64,000 bases of DNA from Chalara sp. BL73. Taxonomy: Eukaryota > Ascomycota > Leotiomycetes > Helotiales. Under the pieces are notes generated by a model. The model made no database searches. It saw only the letters and a list, made by a program, of their open reading frames with translations, and was not told the DNA's origin. Of the stretch, positions 1-11,680 are shown piece after piece. Positions within the stretch are counted from its first letter, which is position 1, and every line of letters starts with the position of its first letter. The stretch is from contig CAKJVC010000156.1 of the NCBI GenBank assembly GCA_918026815.1, positions 124,001 through 188,000 of the forward strand. Reading direction: 5' to 3'. The position numbers and the translations under genes are program-made.

Positions 1-605
1 GTCTAGTTAGGCATAAAAATGACATGAAAATGCTTGAAAAAACTAAGAATCTGCCTATCAGTTACTACAGGTAGCCATATCTAGCGTTCAATATCGCCTC
101 AGCCGGAACCAATTCAAGCTTTCTCGAGCTTATGAATGGCCGATTGATAAAGCCCCAAAAACTCCGGATTCTAGTGACCGAATGTAACCTGTAAAGTCCT
201 TGCTCACTTCCTAGTCGACCGAATGTAACCTGCAAAACCCTTGCTCACTTCCTAGTCGACCGAATGTAACCTGCAAACCCTTGCTCACTTCCTGGTTGAT
301 TTAACTTGTTGGATTCGCTCACTCGGTCATGAGTGTTAGGGCCATTGAAAATATGATTACTCCGTACCTCGCCTTATGTTGCACAGCAGGACCTCAAACT
401 TACATAATCAGTAATATCTGTAAATTATTCCGTTGTATCTAGCTTATTGTAGAAGGCTATGTTCGAACACTAGCGATGGCCACTTTGTAAGTGGTGAAAT
501 GCCTGCTTCACCTCATCAATACTTCTTTCAAGAGAAAGAATGGCCTTGCCTTAATACTATTTTCTTGCTGGATTTATCGCTCAACGCATCTTATTTGCAT
601 ATGCT
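1..605. other. Intergenic, left edge
   Basis: I see no coding region in these 605 bases. The only structure is the 41-bp tandem repeat at 176-297, listed separately. The right part is presumably the promoter of the monooxygenase that starts at 606; I did not find a convincing TATA box. Confidence 0.5.
176..297. repeat. 41-bp tandem repeat, three copies
   Basis: Three head-to-tail units begin at 176, 217 and 258. Each starts GACCGAATGTAACCTG and continues through CTTGCTCACTTCCT. Copies differ at a few positions (GTAAAGT, GCAAAAC and GCAAAC after the shared start), and the last ends in CCTGG rather than CCTAG. No spacers are present, so this is a minisatellite. Confidence 0.85.
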
Positions 606-2113
606 ATGGACACTCTCTGTTATGATGTCGACCCTTGCGCAGGACGAGTGGCTGTTGTACCACTGAAAGTAATCATCATTGGAGCTGGTATTGCAGGATT
701 GACAACTGGCCTTGCACTTGCAAAAACTGGCCATTCGGTTACAATACTCGAAAGTGTACCACGGATCACTGAGGTCGGTGCAGGTCTACAACTTGCACCT
801 AATGCCTCGCGTATTCTCCATAGACTTGGTGTAATGGAACAGGTAATTAACAAGACCACAGTGTTATCCAGAGTCAGTATTAGGTGAGTGAGTGAAGAAT
901 TGAGTCTGTGTTCTCTGCTATAGTAATGTCATATTGGGATCCGCTTCGTCACTAGTTCACGCTAACAGATTTGTACAGACGATACGATAGTGATGAAGAG
1001 CTTGGTTCTTCTCCACTGATGCCCGAGATTGGCCAACTTTATGGCGCTCCAATGGGAGTCATTCATCGTGGAGACCTACAACAGATTCTCCTAGGTGCTG
1101 TTCAACAGAGTGGAGGGCGGATCTTCACTTCGCGAACCGTGCTGGGAGTAGACGAGGCATTTTATCCTCGAGTATTAGTGCGGAACAACAAGAACGGAAA
1201 AAAGGTTTGGTTACGAGCGGACGTCGTTATTGCAGCAGATGGCATTCAATCGACGGTGAGGAGGCAGATAGGGCAAATGGAGAAGGGCAGCCATCACGAG
1301 ACACCAGTTGCAACCGGAGACTCAGCATATCGGTTGTTAATTCCACGTGAGCGCGTGCAGCACGATGCGGCTCTTCTCGCGATGCTAGATCAAAATGTGG
1401 CCATGAGATACATGGGACCAGGCGGTCATATTATGGCGTATCCCATAAAACAGAATAGTCTTTATAACATAGTCCTTCTGCATCCGACCTCGACGGACAC
1501 CGCAACGGAGACAACTATGGATACAGGAGGGTCCCCTTGGACTACCCAGGGAAGTCGCACCGAGATGCTACATTTCTACCGCAACTGGTCGCCAGCTATA
1601 CGTGCGTGGTTGTCTTATGCAGATCAGGACCTATTGGAGTGGACGCTGCAAACGGCTGCGCCTCTACCGCACTGGGCCAGGAACAGTGTGGCATTAATTG
1701 GCGACGCCTGCCATCCTATGCTTCCATACGTAGCTCAAGGGGCCGCAAACGCGATTGAGGATGCCGCGGTGCTCATGACAGCTTTTACACTGACATCTGA
1801 CGTGATATTGGCGCTTCGTGTGTACGAGGCTGTAAGAAAGACCAGAGCGGAAGTCATCGCTGCAAGTGCCTCTAGTACGGGACGCAGCCTTCATCTTCCC
1901 GACGGATCGGAGCAGCACGAGAGAGACGAGGCAATTCGAAATGCAGGCAAGGGGCTGCACACAGGGGCAGAAGATACCTCTGACAAGTGGCGGGATCCCT
2001 CATGGCAAGATTTCATGTGGGGAGTTGATGTGATGCGTGAGACGGTCGAAAATTGGGAAGCGCTGACAGCGATGGTGGATGATGGCTCATTTCACAGTGC
2101 GTCGAAACTATAG
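606..2113 (+). CDS. FAD-dependent monooxygenase, salicylate hydroxylase-like
   Basis: Two exons, 606-883 and 979-2113, joined across a 95-bp GTGAGT..ACAG intron, give 470 residues, a normal length for class A flavoprotein monooxygenases. The three FAD/NADPH motifs are visible: GAGIAG at residues 26-31 followed by an acidic strand end, the DG motif (IAADG, near 180) and the GD motif (ALIGDACHP, near 334-335). The stretch GAPMGVIHRGDLQQIL is typical of the salicylate-hydroxylase branch. Such enzymes hydroxylate or epoxidise aromatic and polyprenyl substrates with NAD(P)H and O2. There is no C-terminal membrane anchor of the kind seen in many meroterpenoid epoxidases, so a soluble aromatic hydroxylase is more likely. 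No other in-frame ATG lies before the FAD motif. It converges on the aldehyde dehydrogenase. The substrate cannot be read from sequence. Confidence 0.88.
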
Positions 2114-3364
2114 ATTTGTAATACTGTACTTTAGGCGCTGTAGGTTGGTTGCTTAAACTTACCAGAATAAGAACAGAATATAAATAGAAAAGAACGTATT
2201 CAGGTTGTTACGGCGTGCCGTCCGGGCTCGCGTTGGTTGTTGGTTGTTGGTACAGAGGGGCCAATCTACTTTTCCCAAGACACAGTAGTACGTATTGGGC
2301 TGTCCGATAACAATCTACTGCAGAGTGTTAGAATGGTAGTTCGACTCTACTAAGCGGCTCCTCGGAGACGCTTTACTCTGCAGGTACTAGTGATAGTGCA
2401 AACAAAAACTCAATATTGCCGTCGTTGGTCGTTGGTCGCCAATAGAGGTAACTCGCTTAACGTGTATTTTCCAATTCCTACCTAAGTTTACAGTAAATTT
2501 CCTATTCCGAAATACGGCGTATGATTCGCTGAACTTAGTGTGCCCCTGGTGAGCCAAGAATGATACTTGCTTGTTTGTCTGACTCCGGCTAAATAAACTT
2601 ACTGTACAGTAATACTACCCACGTGCTACCTACAGATACGAACATACGAAAGTCTAAAAGTTCCATGCTCTACGTGACGCCGCCTCAACCAAGCCGTCGG
2701 CCTCGTTCTCAATTGCAGTCATTGGCTGACGGGACAATCAATCTGTGGTCCATGAAGGAAGGCTTCCACTCGCATCGCATTGTAACGCACCATGTAAGCT
2801 TATGCATCGCATGAATGTATCCCTAGCAGGGCGAAATCTGAGGAAATCGCCGGAGGCAGGTTGCAGCTGATTACAATAATTATCAAGTTTACACAACTAT
2901 TAGGAGCGGAACTAGTTGGCTGATTATCTGCATAAAGTGGCTGATCTTATTACTTTCCATTCCCAGTCGTGCATCGCATCGTTCTGTGACGAAGAGTTTG
3001 GTACCACGGCAGAAGTTAGAGTGGTAATAGAATATAAATATTTACGAAAGAAGCAGCTTTGGGGGCCAATATTTGTTGACGAAATGTTGCGACCTATGTT
3101 GTGTTTCTGAGATGCTGTGCACTAAATTACTTAACTGAGGAAATATGTAGCATTTCACTATGCATGACTTAGCTAAAACATCGGTACTGTAATTAAAAAC
3201 ATTAAGTCTCAACTTGTTAAATTTCCGTCTAATACATGATTTTCTTATCAGCACTTTGAACCAGTCACTTTCTTTGCTTTGTATACCTAACATAAGCCTA
3301 AAATATAGCAGCACATTCAATGAATATCATTCCAAACATGAAGATAAATAACAAGAAACCGCCT
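2114..3364. other. Intergenic between convergent genes
   Basis: This is the 3'-to-3' gap between the monooxygenase and the aldehyde dehydrogenase. The short open frames here have no recognisable domain or splice support. A perfect palindrome, TTACTGTACAGTAA, lies at 2599-2612; variants occur elsewhere in the left arm. Confidence 0.5.
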
Positions 3365-5005
3365 CTATTTTCGAACCGATACGACCTGAGGGTTACACCA
3401 CGCCTTAATCCCGTCTAGTCCAGACTCAACCCCAATACCACTATTTTTATGGCCGCCAAACGCAACCTGTGGACCGACTTCAAAATGAGAGTTGACCCAG
3501 ACAGTGCCAGCTTCTAGACGTCGCGTCAAGCTCTCGGCCTTCTTCACGTCTTTGCTCCAAACTGAGCCACCTAGGCCCATTAGGGAAGCGTTTGCACGTT
3601 TAAGAACGTCTTCCTCTTCTGACCACTTAAGAAGAGGTACGATAGGCCCAAATTGCTCGTCGACAACAATTCGTGAGTCCTCTGGCGGGTTGTCAATCAC
3701 AGTGGGTTGGAGGAAAAACCCGCTTTGTCCCTCAGAGGATACAAGCTCGCCGCCAAGTGCGACTTTCCATCCCTCGGAGCTTATCTGACCATACATCTCT
3801 CGCAGCTTAGAATATTGCATGCTATTTTGAACTGGTCCAATAGCAGCTTCAGCGTCAGTTGAACCTCCAACTTTAAGAGTTTTAACAAACTCGACAAACG
3901 CTGCAAGGAATTCATCGTAGATAGCTTCATGCACATAAATGCGCTTGATACAGAAGCAGACTTGACCAGACGACAAGTAAGCTATACTTGCCACCTATTT
4001 TAATAGCAAATTAGCATTCTTCTCAAAAGTTTTCTGCATTTGTGATATTTCACTTACTTTTGCCACGGTGCTCGGAATGTCTACATCTGGCAAAATAATC
4101 GCGACATCGTTGCCTCCAAGTTCGAGAGTTACACGTTTCAGCGTGCTGGCACATGCTGCAGCCACTTTCTTCCCACTGGCTACTGACCCAGTAAAACTAA
4201 TCTTTGCAACTCCTGGGTGAGCTGTAAGCATTGGGCCGAGGTCTTCGTCGCCACTGAGAAAATTCACGACTCCCTTGGGAAATATTTGAGCACATAGCTC
4301 CCCCAGCTTGAGTGCAGTATAGGGACTGTAAGGAGATGACTTCCAGATATATGTATTTCCAATAAGGAGAGCAGAAACCAGTTTAATAGCTCCAAGCAGC
4401 AAGGGGAAGTTCCAAGGTACGATACCAACCCCAACCCCAAGAGGGACATGACGCAATACGATACTGCGCTTTGGATCATGAAATGTTAGCAAGGATATCC
4501 GTAGCAGCTATATATGTGAACAGTGTATATGAACACTAGTACGAAAATGTCCACGGCTGAGTTTCTGGCAGAAACATACCTCGTCAGTATTTTCAATTTG
4601 CTCCTCGGTCAATCGAAATTTGAGAGTCTCGCGGATCTGGTGGCTCAACAAGAACAGCTCAAGACCTACAGCCTGCGGAGGCTTGCCAGCCTCTTTTCCC
4701 AATAGTTCAGCAAACTCTTTTTGGTGTGCATCAAATGAATCGACTAAGGTAGTCAAATAAGCGGCACGCTCATCTTGAGAAAGATCACGCCATGCGGGGA
4801 ATGCTGCTTGGGCTGCCGCAACAGCACGATCTACATCATCTTGAGTCGAGATAGGAACCTCTGCAAGCTCGAGACCTGTGCTGGGGTCAACTGCCCTCCG
4901 AGTTTCCTCGGTGGATGTAAGTTCGTTGTTAATTACATTGCGGAATGTCTGAGCAGCATGATCAGTAAAATTGTGACATGTTGGTGAACGTTGGATGATT
5001 GGCAT
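3365..5005 (-). CDS. NAD(P)-dependent aldehyde dehydrogenase
   Basis: Three exons read on the minus strand, 5005-4580, 4468-4058 and 3994-3365, give 488 residues, the usual length for the ALDH superfamily. Both introns are phase 0 (111 and 63 bp); the first has a GCTAAC branch point. The oxyanion-hole asparagine is in VPWNF (N162), the general base in LELGG (E258) and the nucleophile in SSGQVC (C292). The C-terminal FGGHKNSGIGVE segment also fits the family. It oxidises an aldehyde to a carboxylate. Its place beside a monooxygenase and close to a prenyltransferase and P450 suggests a tailoring or detoxifying role in the same pathway, which is inference. It is divergent from the Pth11-like gene, with a 1.08-kb gap that could hold a shared promoter. 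Confidence 0.92.
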
Positions 5006-6083
5006 ACAATAAAATCATCAACCTTAATGTTAGTAGCGTTAGACATGATTCTCAATAATTTATTTAGCAAGCGGTATGATTACTGACATAGACTGGATTA
5101 AAGATGAGACTTTAAGGAAATAAAATGAGGACCTACTTAAGAGGTGATTACTGTACAGCAGTATGCATGTTGGAGTTGGAAAGGATACAATTTGTCTCAG
5201 AACATGTGGATTGGTTGCGTTTGTACCAAGCTGCCAAGCTGCCAAGCTGCATCTCGGAAATTAGGCGGCAACACACAAGGTACAGTGCCGTTATGAATGC
5301 AGATTTTGCAGGTTATAGAAATAGATTACATGAGCTAAGGCTGTCATGAAGTAGTACTAAGCAATTCAGCTGTGGCGCAGGGAGGGAGTTATTGTAACTT
5401 AGCATTGTGTTTGTAAATTCCAAAAGTCTTATTGTATGCACGGTATATTGTCAGTCGGTATCGAACAAAAGTCTATGGCCCCGCATGCCATATGCTCCCT
5501 AGTTTATTTTTCTTATCAGGCTGCATGACATCGTTTGTTTCCTTTAATATTATTATCTCTTTATGGTTAGTTACGTGCTGAAGGTGTGGGGTGTTGTTGC
5601 TTGTTGCTTGTTGCTTACCAGGATTCCTGTGTGCCGCTTTCATACCTACTTTGTACCTGCATTAAAGATACATATGCACATAATATTTTAGGTGATGGTA
5701 TATGCATATAATATTTTAGGTAATGCCATTAGGGCTTGAATCGGGTAAATCTTGCAGAGAAATACAACGTACCATTGGATAAGCGTTTTAGACCCTTGGG
5801 GGCTAGCTTTAGACCCTTGGGGGCTAGCATTCCCTAACTGGCAGCCCGCCAAACCTACTGTAACAAACAAGGGCATGCCCTCCTTATCATTTATCAAGCG
5901 TGTGTGACATTGAGTTGCATCGAAGAAGCTGGGCAATGGCACAGCCAAGCCATCCTAGCTGCCTGCCACAATGGATATGATTTGCTGAGTTTAGATACAG
6001 CCTTTTATATCTTCATTAGATCGCTATCGCTCTAGTTTTCAAAGTTCATCCCCCACTTTTCCTTGTATACAACGTAGTTCATC
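5006..6083. other. Divergent promoter region
   Basis: This gap separates the divergent aldehyde dehydrogenase and Pth11-like genes. It holds a 21-bp direct duplication at 5787-5828, a short CTGCCAAG repeat near 5230-5250 and a (TTGTTGC)-type repeat near 5595-5616. I recognise no gene. Confidence 0.5.
5787..5828. repeat. 21-bp perfect direct duplication
   Basis: The unit TTTAGACCCTTGGGGGCTAGC begins at 5787 and is repeated exactly at 5808. Read on the other strand it contains CAAGGGTCTAAA, a 12-mer also present in each unit of the 9.8-10.1 kb repeat. The first unit lies in no gene I can support. Confidence 0.85.
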
Positions 6084-7383
6084 ATGTCTTTCGACTTGAG
6101 TACGTTCCCGCCGGAATATCTAAACTACGATAAAGGGCCTCTTGTTATTCGAGTTATTACTAGTCTGATTGTTCTGGCGACTGTCGTTACCATACTACGT
6201 CTCATCATTCAACTACAGCGACGTGGCGGTCTTGAATTCGACGACTGGCTGATTGTGGCCGCACTGGGCTTTTTATGGGGTGAATATGCGGATGGTTACT
6301 TATCTGTCAAACGTGGCGGAATCGGACTTCATCTTCCAGTCGCTCTAACTACAAAAAAGGACGCACTGCGGAACGTCTTTATTGTGAGCAAATGCATTCC
6401 ATCCCTACAACGTTGATAGCTAATTGATTTTTCAGTGCATGTTTGTGGGAGAGGTACTCTTTTTCATGTGCCTTGCCTTCATCAAATGGAGCATCCTTGC
6501 AATGTACTATCGAATATTCCCAACCAAGTTCATGAAATGGGGATATGTTGTGCTCGGCTCCATGACAGCAGCATGGTGGGTTGCGGTCATGCTTGTTACG
6601 ATCTTTCAGTGCGTGCCAGTGCACAAGTTATGGGATCTTGAAACTCCTGGCAAGTGTATCAATGCCAATGTTTTCTACCTGAGCACAAACGGCGTGCCCA
6701 ACATCGTTATGGATGCCATGATTCTCTGTTTACCAATATTCGAGGTCTACAAGCTTCATGTCTCGACAAAGGTCAAGGTCGCTATTGGCGCTAGTTTCTT
6801 AATCGGTGCGCTGGTTATTATTGCCAGCATCATCAAGCTAGTTGTCATGGTCGATCTTTATCATATGGGCCCTACGGCGGATGTTACTTGTATGTGCAAC
6901 CCCTCATCAACCCGTGTTTACATAGTATAACTGACCTTCTATTCTGCAGATCATCTAGCTGATCTGATCATCTGGGTTGAAGTTGAGCCTGCCATGGGTA
7001 TCATCTCAGCTTGCCTTCCAACACTTCGTCCAGTTATCACTTTTGTTTTCCGCAAAACAGGCCTCACCCAGAATAATACTGAGCGTTCTAAGCGGCCCAA
7101 CAATATATCACTCGTGACATTTGGAAGAGGTAACATGCGCCACAAGGGTAGTGCGTATTCGATGACAGAAAGCATTGACAATGATATGGACATGACTGAC
7201 GGCCCAAGTGCATGGCCCCAGCAACGTACTAAGACAACCTTTACCAGTGATGTTGGAAATGGGAGGGGAGAGCAAGCTCTTTTGAAGAATCATAACCCGC
7301 AATCCATTAACATCCAGACTGACATTTCATGGAATGAATATCATGTAAAGGGTAATCAACGAAACGAAAGGGAGGGTGTTTGA
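6084..7383 (+). CDS. Pth11/SAT4-like seven-transmembrane protein
   Basis: Three exons, 6084-6383, 6436-6889 and 6950-7383, with introns of 52 and 60 bp, give 395 residues. The protein opens with a hydrophobic helix after about 20 residues, followed by the FDDWLIVAAL segment typical of the fungal rhodopsin-domain (SAT4, DUF3328-unrelated) family. Later helices include KWSILAMYYRIF and the conserved FQC...WD block. Across the second splice it reads DVTYHLADLIIW, then VEPAMGIISACLPTLRP, which marks the last helix of this family. A charged tail of about 120 residues follows and should be cytosolic. Family members are plasma-membrane proteins, some of them proposed G-protein-coupled receptors such as Pth11. 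They occur in many metabolite clusters without an assigned step. A catalytic role is not supported. Confidence 0.85.
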
Positions 7384-8350
7384 AGTAGACCATGAAAATG
7401 GAGTGAACCATGTACTACAATCGTCTAAGCATATTATAAGAATTGATTTTTTACATACACCTGTCCCTTCATACTATGTCCCGAAGAATATTCATGCAAA
7501 TGTAGCTGCTATGAAAGATATGAGAATTGAGTAGCTGGAGAGACATGACTGTCAGGTTTATTCGTACTTCGTCTATCGTCAACTTCCCAATTTGTATAAG
7601 GCATAGCTTATTGGCCCCTGTATACGAGTTATTGCCCCCTGGGGTGAACACCGACAACAATAATGTGAGCTAGGCAAATAGCAAGAGAGAGTCACTTGGA
7701 ACAAAGTTGCTTGACTTCGGATGTAGAACCAGATCTATCAGATATAGTCACGGGTGCATGAAAGCATTAGCGTTATGTATCGTGTAAGCGAGATTATGGT
7801 ACAGTAGCAGAGGCATCAACTCTGGGTTGGCTATCAACCAACCCAACATCTACGTCGGACTTAAGATGGGTATGCTGGCTTACGGCCGACAGAACAAGAA
7901 AACTGTTAATAGAAACTGAAATATACAGCAAGGTTCTGTCAGGCGTTTTGAGCGGGCGATTTTGGATCATGCAGTATAATGTTTCCTAAGGAAAGAGAAT
8001 ATAAATTTGGCTTGGCTTGGCTTGGCTTGGGTTGGTAAAGTTGGGAGATACGCTGGTTTTGTGGACGACAGTGCAAAATTTAATTTGAGAGGTGAAGGGG
8101 TTTTGGTTTGCGAGGTTCTTGTGGTAGTATAAATTTATTCACCAAAGGCAAGGCAAGGCTCGTTACCCTCCAATTATCACTTGTATTCAAATATTGTGAT
8201 CGGATTCAATACACTATAGAACTAGCACTTGTGAGCTAACTACCTTAGTTTAGTTACAGTGTAACTTAGTCTTGTTTTATGCAGACTCAGTATAGTAAGC
8301 TTGTGAGGTAGTGTAGTAAGATTATCGGTTTCAAGATCTATTAAGTGATT
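7384..8350. other. Intergenic between convergent genes
   Basis: No gene is seen. The stretch contains a (TTGGC)n microsatellite at about 8007-8034. It lies between the 3' ends of the Pth11-like and SDR genes. Confidence 0.5.
8007..8034. repeat. TTGGC microsatellite
   Basis: About five 5-bp units of TTGGC run in tandem, the last one altered to GTTGG. It is non-coding and lies in the gap between two convergent genes. Confidence 0.8.
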
Positions 8351-9462
8351 CTATTTAACACGGAGCGAATCTTCTAAAGTCAAGCCAGTCCATTCTACAG
8401 TCTTTAACCAGAGAGCCTCTTGCACAACCTCATCCTGACTATCCTTCGAACCCGAGTCAGGATTCCCTAGAGTAAAATAGCCAGTTTCTCCCGGATTTTG
8501 CTCATTAAGGGCCAGGCGAGCAACGTCTACTGCGGCTGTGGCTGCGGATCGGCCCGTTGGGTCCAATTCTTTATGGGGAGATTAGTTAGTTTAGTCTTTG
8601 CGCTAAAAGTTTTAAGTCGAGCTAAAAAATATGGAGATGGACGACAACAAGTAAACATTGGAATTAACTCACTTATGCCGAAAATTTTTCCCATTGGCCG
8701 CAGTACTAATTTTGACAGCAATATCAGCTTGAGGGGCGTGTTAACCACCAGAGCCCGCGAGTCAAATAGATTACCAGGATTCATCACTATAGCAGTAATA
8801 TGCTTCAGTTGTGAGTCCCGCTGTAAGCGACGGTTGAGCGCGTGTGTAAACATGACGGTGGCGAGCTTGGAGTTGGCATAGCGATGAAAGCCATGGCCTG
8901 TCACGTCGTTTGTCGCGTCTGGTGCCGGCTTTACCAGAAGATCGAGCTGGTTCGGGTCGCTGGGGATTTTGGGTGGAAACTTCTCGAGCGGATTCTTGCC
9001 AGATTCATGGCCGTCGCTTGAAAACAGGACAATTCGTCCACCTTGGGGCAGAAAGCTCGTAATTAATACAAGGACCAGTGCGACGTGAGAGAGATAGGAC
9101 ACCTGCATGGTCTTCTCATAACCATCGCCGGTCATTTCCATCGGTCGCGCCAGGTTCCAGTAGTAGGCGTTGCCCACGATTGCAGAGAGCGGAGGGATGG
9201 CGCCACTCGCAACATCTTGTTTTATACTGCGAGCAAGTTTCCGGACGGCATCGAGGTTTGTCAAGTCGAGCTCGCGAATTGAGACTCGAGCCTCCGGATA
9301 TACCGCGATGACCGCGCGTAGAGTCTTGGTATTCGGATCTTGATCACCGGCATCGCGCACAGTGAGTACCAGACTTGACTCGGGATGATGTTTAAGAAGA
9401 TAGTCGACAGTTGGTATGCCGAGCGAGCTGTTGGCCCCCGTGAGAAGAATTGTGCTTGCCAT
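8351..9462 (-). CDS. Short-chain dehydrogenase, 3-ketosteroid reductase (ERG27)-like
   Basis: Two exons, 9462-8673 and 8568-8351, joined across a 104-bp GTGAGT intron, give 335 residues. The nucleotide-binding motif TGANSSLG is at residues 8-15. The catalytic pair is Y195 and K199 (RYANSKLA), with serines in LFSSDG near 148-149. The NAG-type motif appears as GNAYYW. After the splice, LDPTGRSAATAA and the end of the protein match the ERG27/HSD17B7-type C-terminus (GETGYFTLG). ERG27 acts in sterol C-4 demethylation. A copy beside a prenyltransferase and a P450 is more likely a recruited ketoreductase for a specialised metabolite, but a housekeeping sterol role cannot be excluded from sequence. 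No membrane-anchor helix is obvious. The start methionine directly precedes the Rossmann strand. Confidence 0.87.
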
Positions 9463-10588
9463 GAGCGTGAGTTAGGTTATAGCATCCAAATCCCTAGAGT
9501 AAAAAACACGACACGGGATGGGAGATGGGAGATGGCAGATGGCTAGTAAGACGATATGGAGTGAGAGTGATAGAGGGATGAGGGGGCAACATGAGAGTTA
9601 ACGGCTCACGGGTGAAATTCAGGCAATCATTCAATCATGTGATTTAATTTAAACTAACTCGGTGTGTTGGAATTTGTTGTTGTACATATCTGCATGAGCA
9701 AGACCCTTACTTTCTACGCGCCCGACATACGCGGTAAATAAATTAGTTTAAGCTTACTGTACTGTACAAGCCGGGCACGGCTGGGGTTTAACTTGACTGT
9801 ATCGCACTTACTGTATTTAGAATTAATTAGATCGGGCTAGGCGATTAGGTAAGGTATGACTACGGCGCAGCGCCCACTCTACAAGGTGCAAGGGTCTAAA
9901 AGCGGGGGCTAGGCGATTAGGTAAGGTATGACTACGGCGTAGCGCCCACTCTACAAGGTGCAAGGGTCTAAAAGCGGGAGTGAGTTGGATCTGATATTGG
10001 GGGCTAGGTGATTAGGTAAGGTATGACTACGGCGCAGCGCCCACTCTACAAGGTGCAAGGGTCTAAAAGCGGGAGTGAGTTGGATCAGATCGGGTCATCA
10101 TTGGTTAGCTCGGGGGAGAGAGTTGGATCGGGTAATCTTTGGTCAGCTCGTATATGTATACATGTGTGTGTTTGTTTGGTGGATACAACTTTAAGTAGGT
10201 AGGCATGACTGACACGGGGTGATGCGGGGTGATGCGGGGTGACATGGGGCGGTACTAAACTTAAGTTTACTGTAATAAGCGAGAACGAGTAAGTAACCCA
10301 CACTTTACAGTACCTATTGTAAACTTACACTACCTAGTCTTAGGTGGATAAAATGTAACGCCAAAAGCCTTGATGCTAGTGAGAAGGAGTAGAATAACAC
10401 GGAGATGAATTTTTTACAATCGTAATATTAATTGCAAGCTATTTTATCCACAAATACAGGAGCTAACCACCCCTTAAGTTAGACGAGAATGTCCTTGATT
10501 CTCATCGAGAGTTTGCTTTAAACTTGCCGTGACTTGCCTACCTAGTTAGCTTCCCAAGAGCCAAGAGCCAAGAGCCAAGAGCTAAGAG
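9463..10588. other. Repeat-rich intergenic region
   Basis: No coding region is supported. The region holds the three-copy repeat at 9834-10085, a GGGGTGATGC short repeat near 10212-10245, several ACTGTA/TACAGT palindrome halves, and an AAGAGCC microsatellite at 10554-10589 abutting the 3' end of the prenyltransferase gene. Confidence 0.5.
9834..10085. repeat. 72-95 bp tandem repeat, three copies
   Basis: Units start GGGCTAGGCGATTAGG at 9834, 9906 and 10001 (the third reads GGCTAGGTG). All contain GACTACGGCGCAGCGCCCAC (GCGTAGC in the second) and CAAGGGTCTAAAAGCGGG. The second and third units share an extra tail, AGTGAGTTGGATC, making the period 95 bp, whereas the first unit is 72 bp. Copies are nearly identical, which implies recent duplication. 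Confidence 0.9.
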
Positions 10589-10589
10589 C
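10554..10589. repeat. AAGAGCC microsatellite
   Basis: About five 7-bp units end at the stop codon of the prenyltransferase gene, so variation here would affect its 3' UTR, not the protein. Confidence 0.75.
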
Positions 10590-11680
10590 TACGTGAGAAT
10601 CTGGATTCTCACGTACTCGGCAGCAAGAGCACCAGTTATAGAAAACCCGGCCACCCAGAAGGCATTACCAAACCACCACCAACAGTTTTTCGAGTCCTTC
10701 AAGTCCACATAGAAAATCATGCAACCAAGAGAGAGCAAGCATCCAACAGGTGCTATGGCTAAAGGTCGATATATCCACCATTCGACGGAAGAGGCTGGGG
10801 AAGAGTAAGAGGCACTTGCTACGAGCATCGCCAACATGTCGAATAGTAGTACCGAGAGAACGGGCTTGGTACCGCCATGGCCCAGCATCACTGCCATGCT
10901 ACGGAGCCCGAGGCGTTTGTCGTCGGCAAGATCTTGGTGAGCGTAGATAGTATCGTATATGGCGGTCCAGAGCACACAGGCCAGCGTGAGATATGCAACA
11001 GGAAGTGAGACTTTCTGACCAAAGACCCGCGTAAACGACCAGCTGTCTTCCCTGACCGAAGGAAGGCTCAAGTAAGGCTCGATAGTAAAAGGCTCGAGTC
11101 CCATGGCCGCACTTCCCACGACCACACCCCAGGCCAGACAGAGACCCAGCACAAACTGGGCAAAATGAGTTTGCCGTTTGGCGTATGGATAGTAGAGTGT
11201 TGCGAGAGCATTTGGAAGCACGTATTTCCAACAGCCATTGCCGGCATGGTCTCGAAAGCCGAAATGCAGCACGGCACCGCCGAGAAATGCCTGGGAAACG
11301 GAGAATGCAAAAGCTTGATATACGGAAATTGCACCGCGAGGAATAGGGCGCTGCCGCGTGCGTTCCACGGCTGCATCAAGTGGTGCATCTATCAAGTCAT
11401 TCCAGGCATGTGCAGCATTTGAAAAAAAGATGCTCCATGGCAACAGGAGAGCGCAAGTTCGAAGAACTTGTCCCGGACTAGAACCTTGAATAATTGCTGC
11501 TAAGAGAGCACCGAACAGATGGGGGAAGTATATGAGTGCTATAGCTGCTGGAGGGCTGAGACGCGCAAGTTGGACATATGGAATCCATGAACTTGGCAAC
11601 AGAGACACCCAGCTTGCTGAGTGCTTGCCCCCATACTGATGCGCGAGCACAGATTGTTGCTTTTGCTTTTTCTTCATCAT
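10589..11680 (-). CDS. UbiA-family membrane prenyltransferase
   Basis: A single exon of 363 residues with about eight or nine hydrophobic helices. Both aspartate-rich Mg-diphosphate motifs are intact: N94-D95-x2-D98-x3-D102 (AWNDLIDAPLD) and D243..D250-x2-D253-D254 (DTIYAHQDLADD). ERTRQRPIPRGAIS after the first motif is typical of fungal UbiA enzymes, including those that prenylate polyketide aromatics in meroterpenoid pathways, and of COQ2. Such enzymes attach a polyprenyl chain to an aromatic acceptor in a membrane. No mitochondrial targeting peptide is clear; the N-terminus is a lysine-rich MMKKKQKQQ. An upstream exon is possible: ATG near 11961 followed by a strong GTAAGT donor could splice into this frame, adding a few residues. 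Placement among FMO, ALDH, SDR and P450 genes favours specialised metabolism over ubiquinone synthesis. Confidence 0.9.
   Translation of the reverse strand: MMKKKQKQQSVLAHQYGGKHSASWVSLLPSSWIPYVQLARLSPPAAIALIYFPHLFGALLAAIIQGSSPGQVLRTCALLLPWSIFFSNAAHAWNDLIDAPLDAAVERTRQRPIPRGAISVYQAFAFSVSQAFLGGAVLHFGFRDHAGNGCWKYVLPNALATLYYPYAKRQTHFAQFVLGLCLAWGVVVGSAAMGLEPFTIEPYLSLPSVREDSWSFTRVFGQKVSLPVAYLTLACVLWTAIYDTIYAHQDLADDKRLGLRSMAVMLGHGGTKPVLSVLLFDMLAMLVASASYSSPASSVEWWIYRPLAIAPVGCLLSLGCMIFYVDLKDSKNCWWWFGNAFWVAGFSITGALAAEYVRIQILT

Noticed and set aside
3042..3320. 92-codon minus-strand frame downstream of the aldehyde dehydrogenase
   Set aside because: It overlaps other frames, has no domain and has no promoter or splice support.
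6084..7383. Pth11-like protein as an integral-membrane terpene cyclase of a meroterpenoid pathway
   Set aside because: Its length, the FDDWLIV block and the DVTYHLADLIIW and ACLPTLRP segments are those of the rhodopsin-like SAT4 family, not of the ~240-residue cyclases.
176..10085. Short tandem repeats as CRISPR arrays
   Set aside because: The units at 176-297 and 9834-10085 follow each other without unique spacers, and the genome is eukaryotic.
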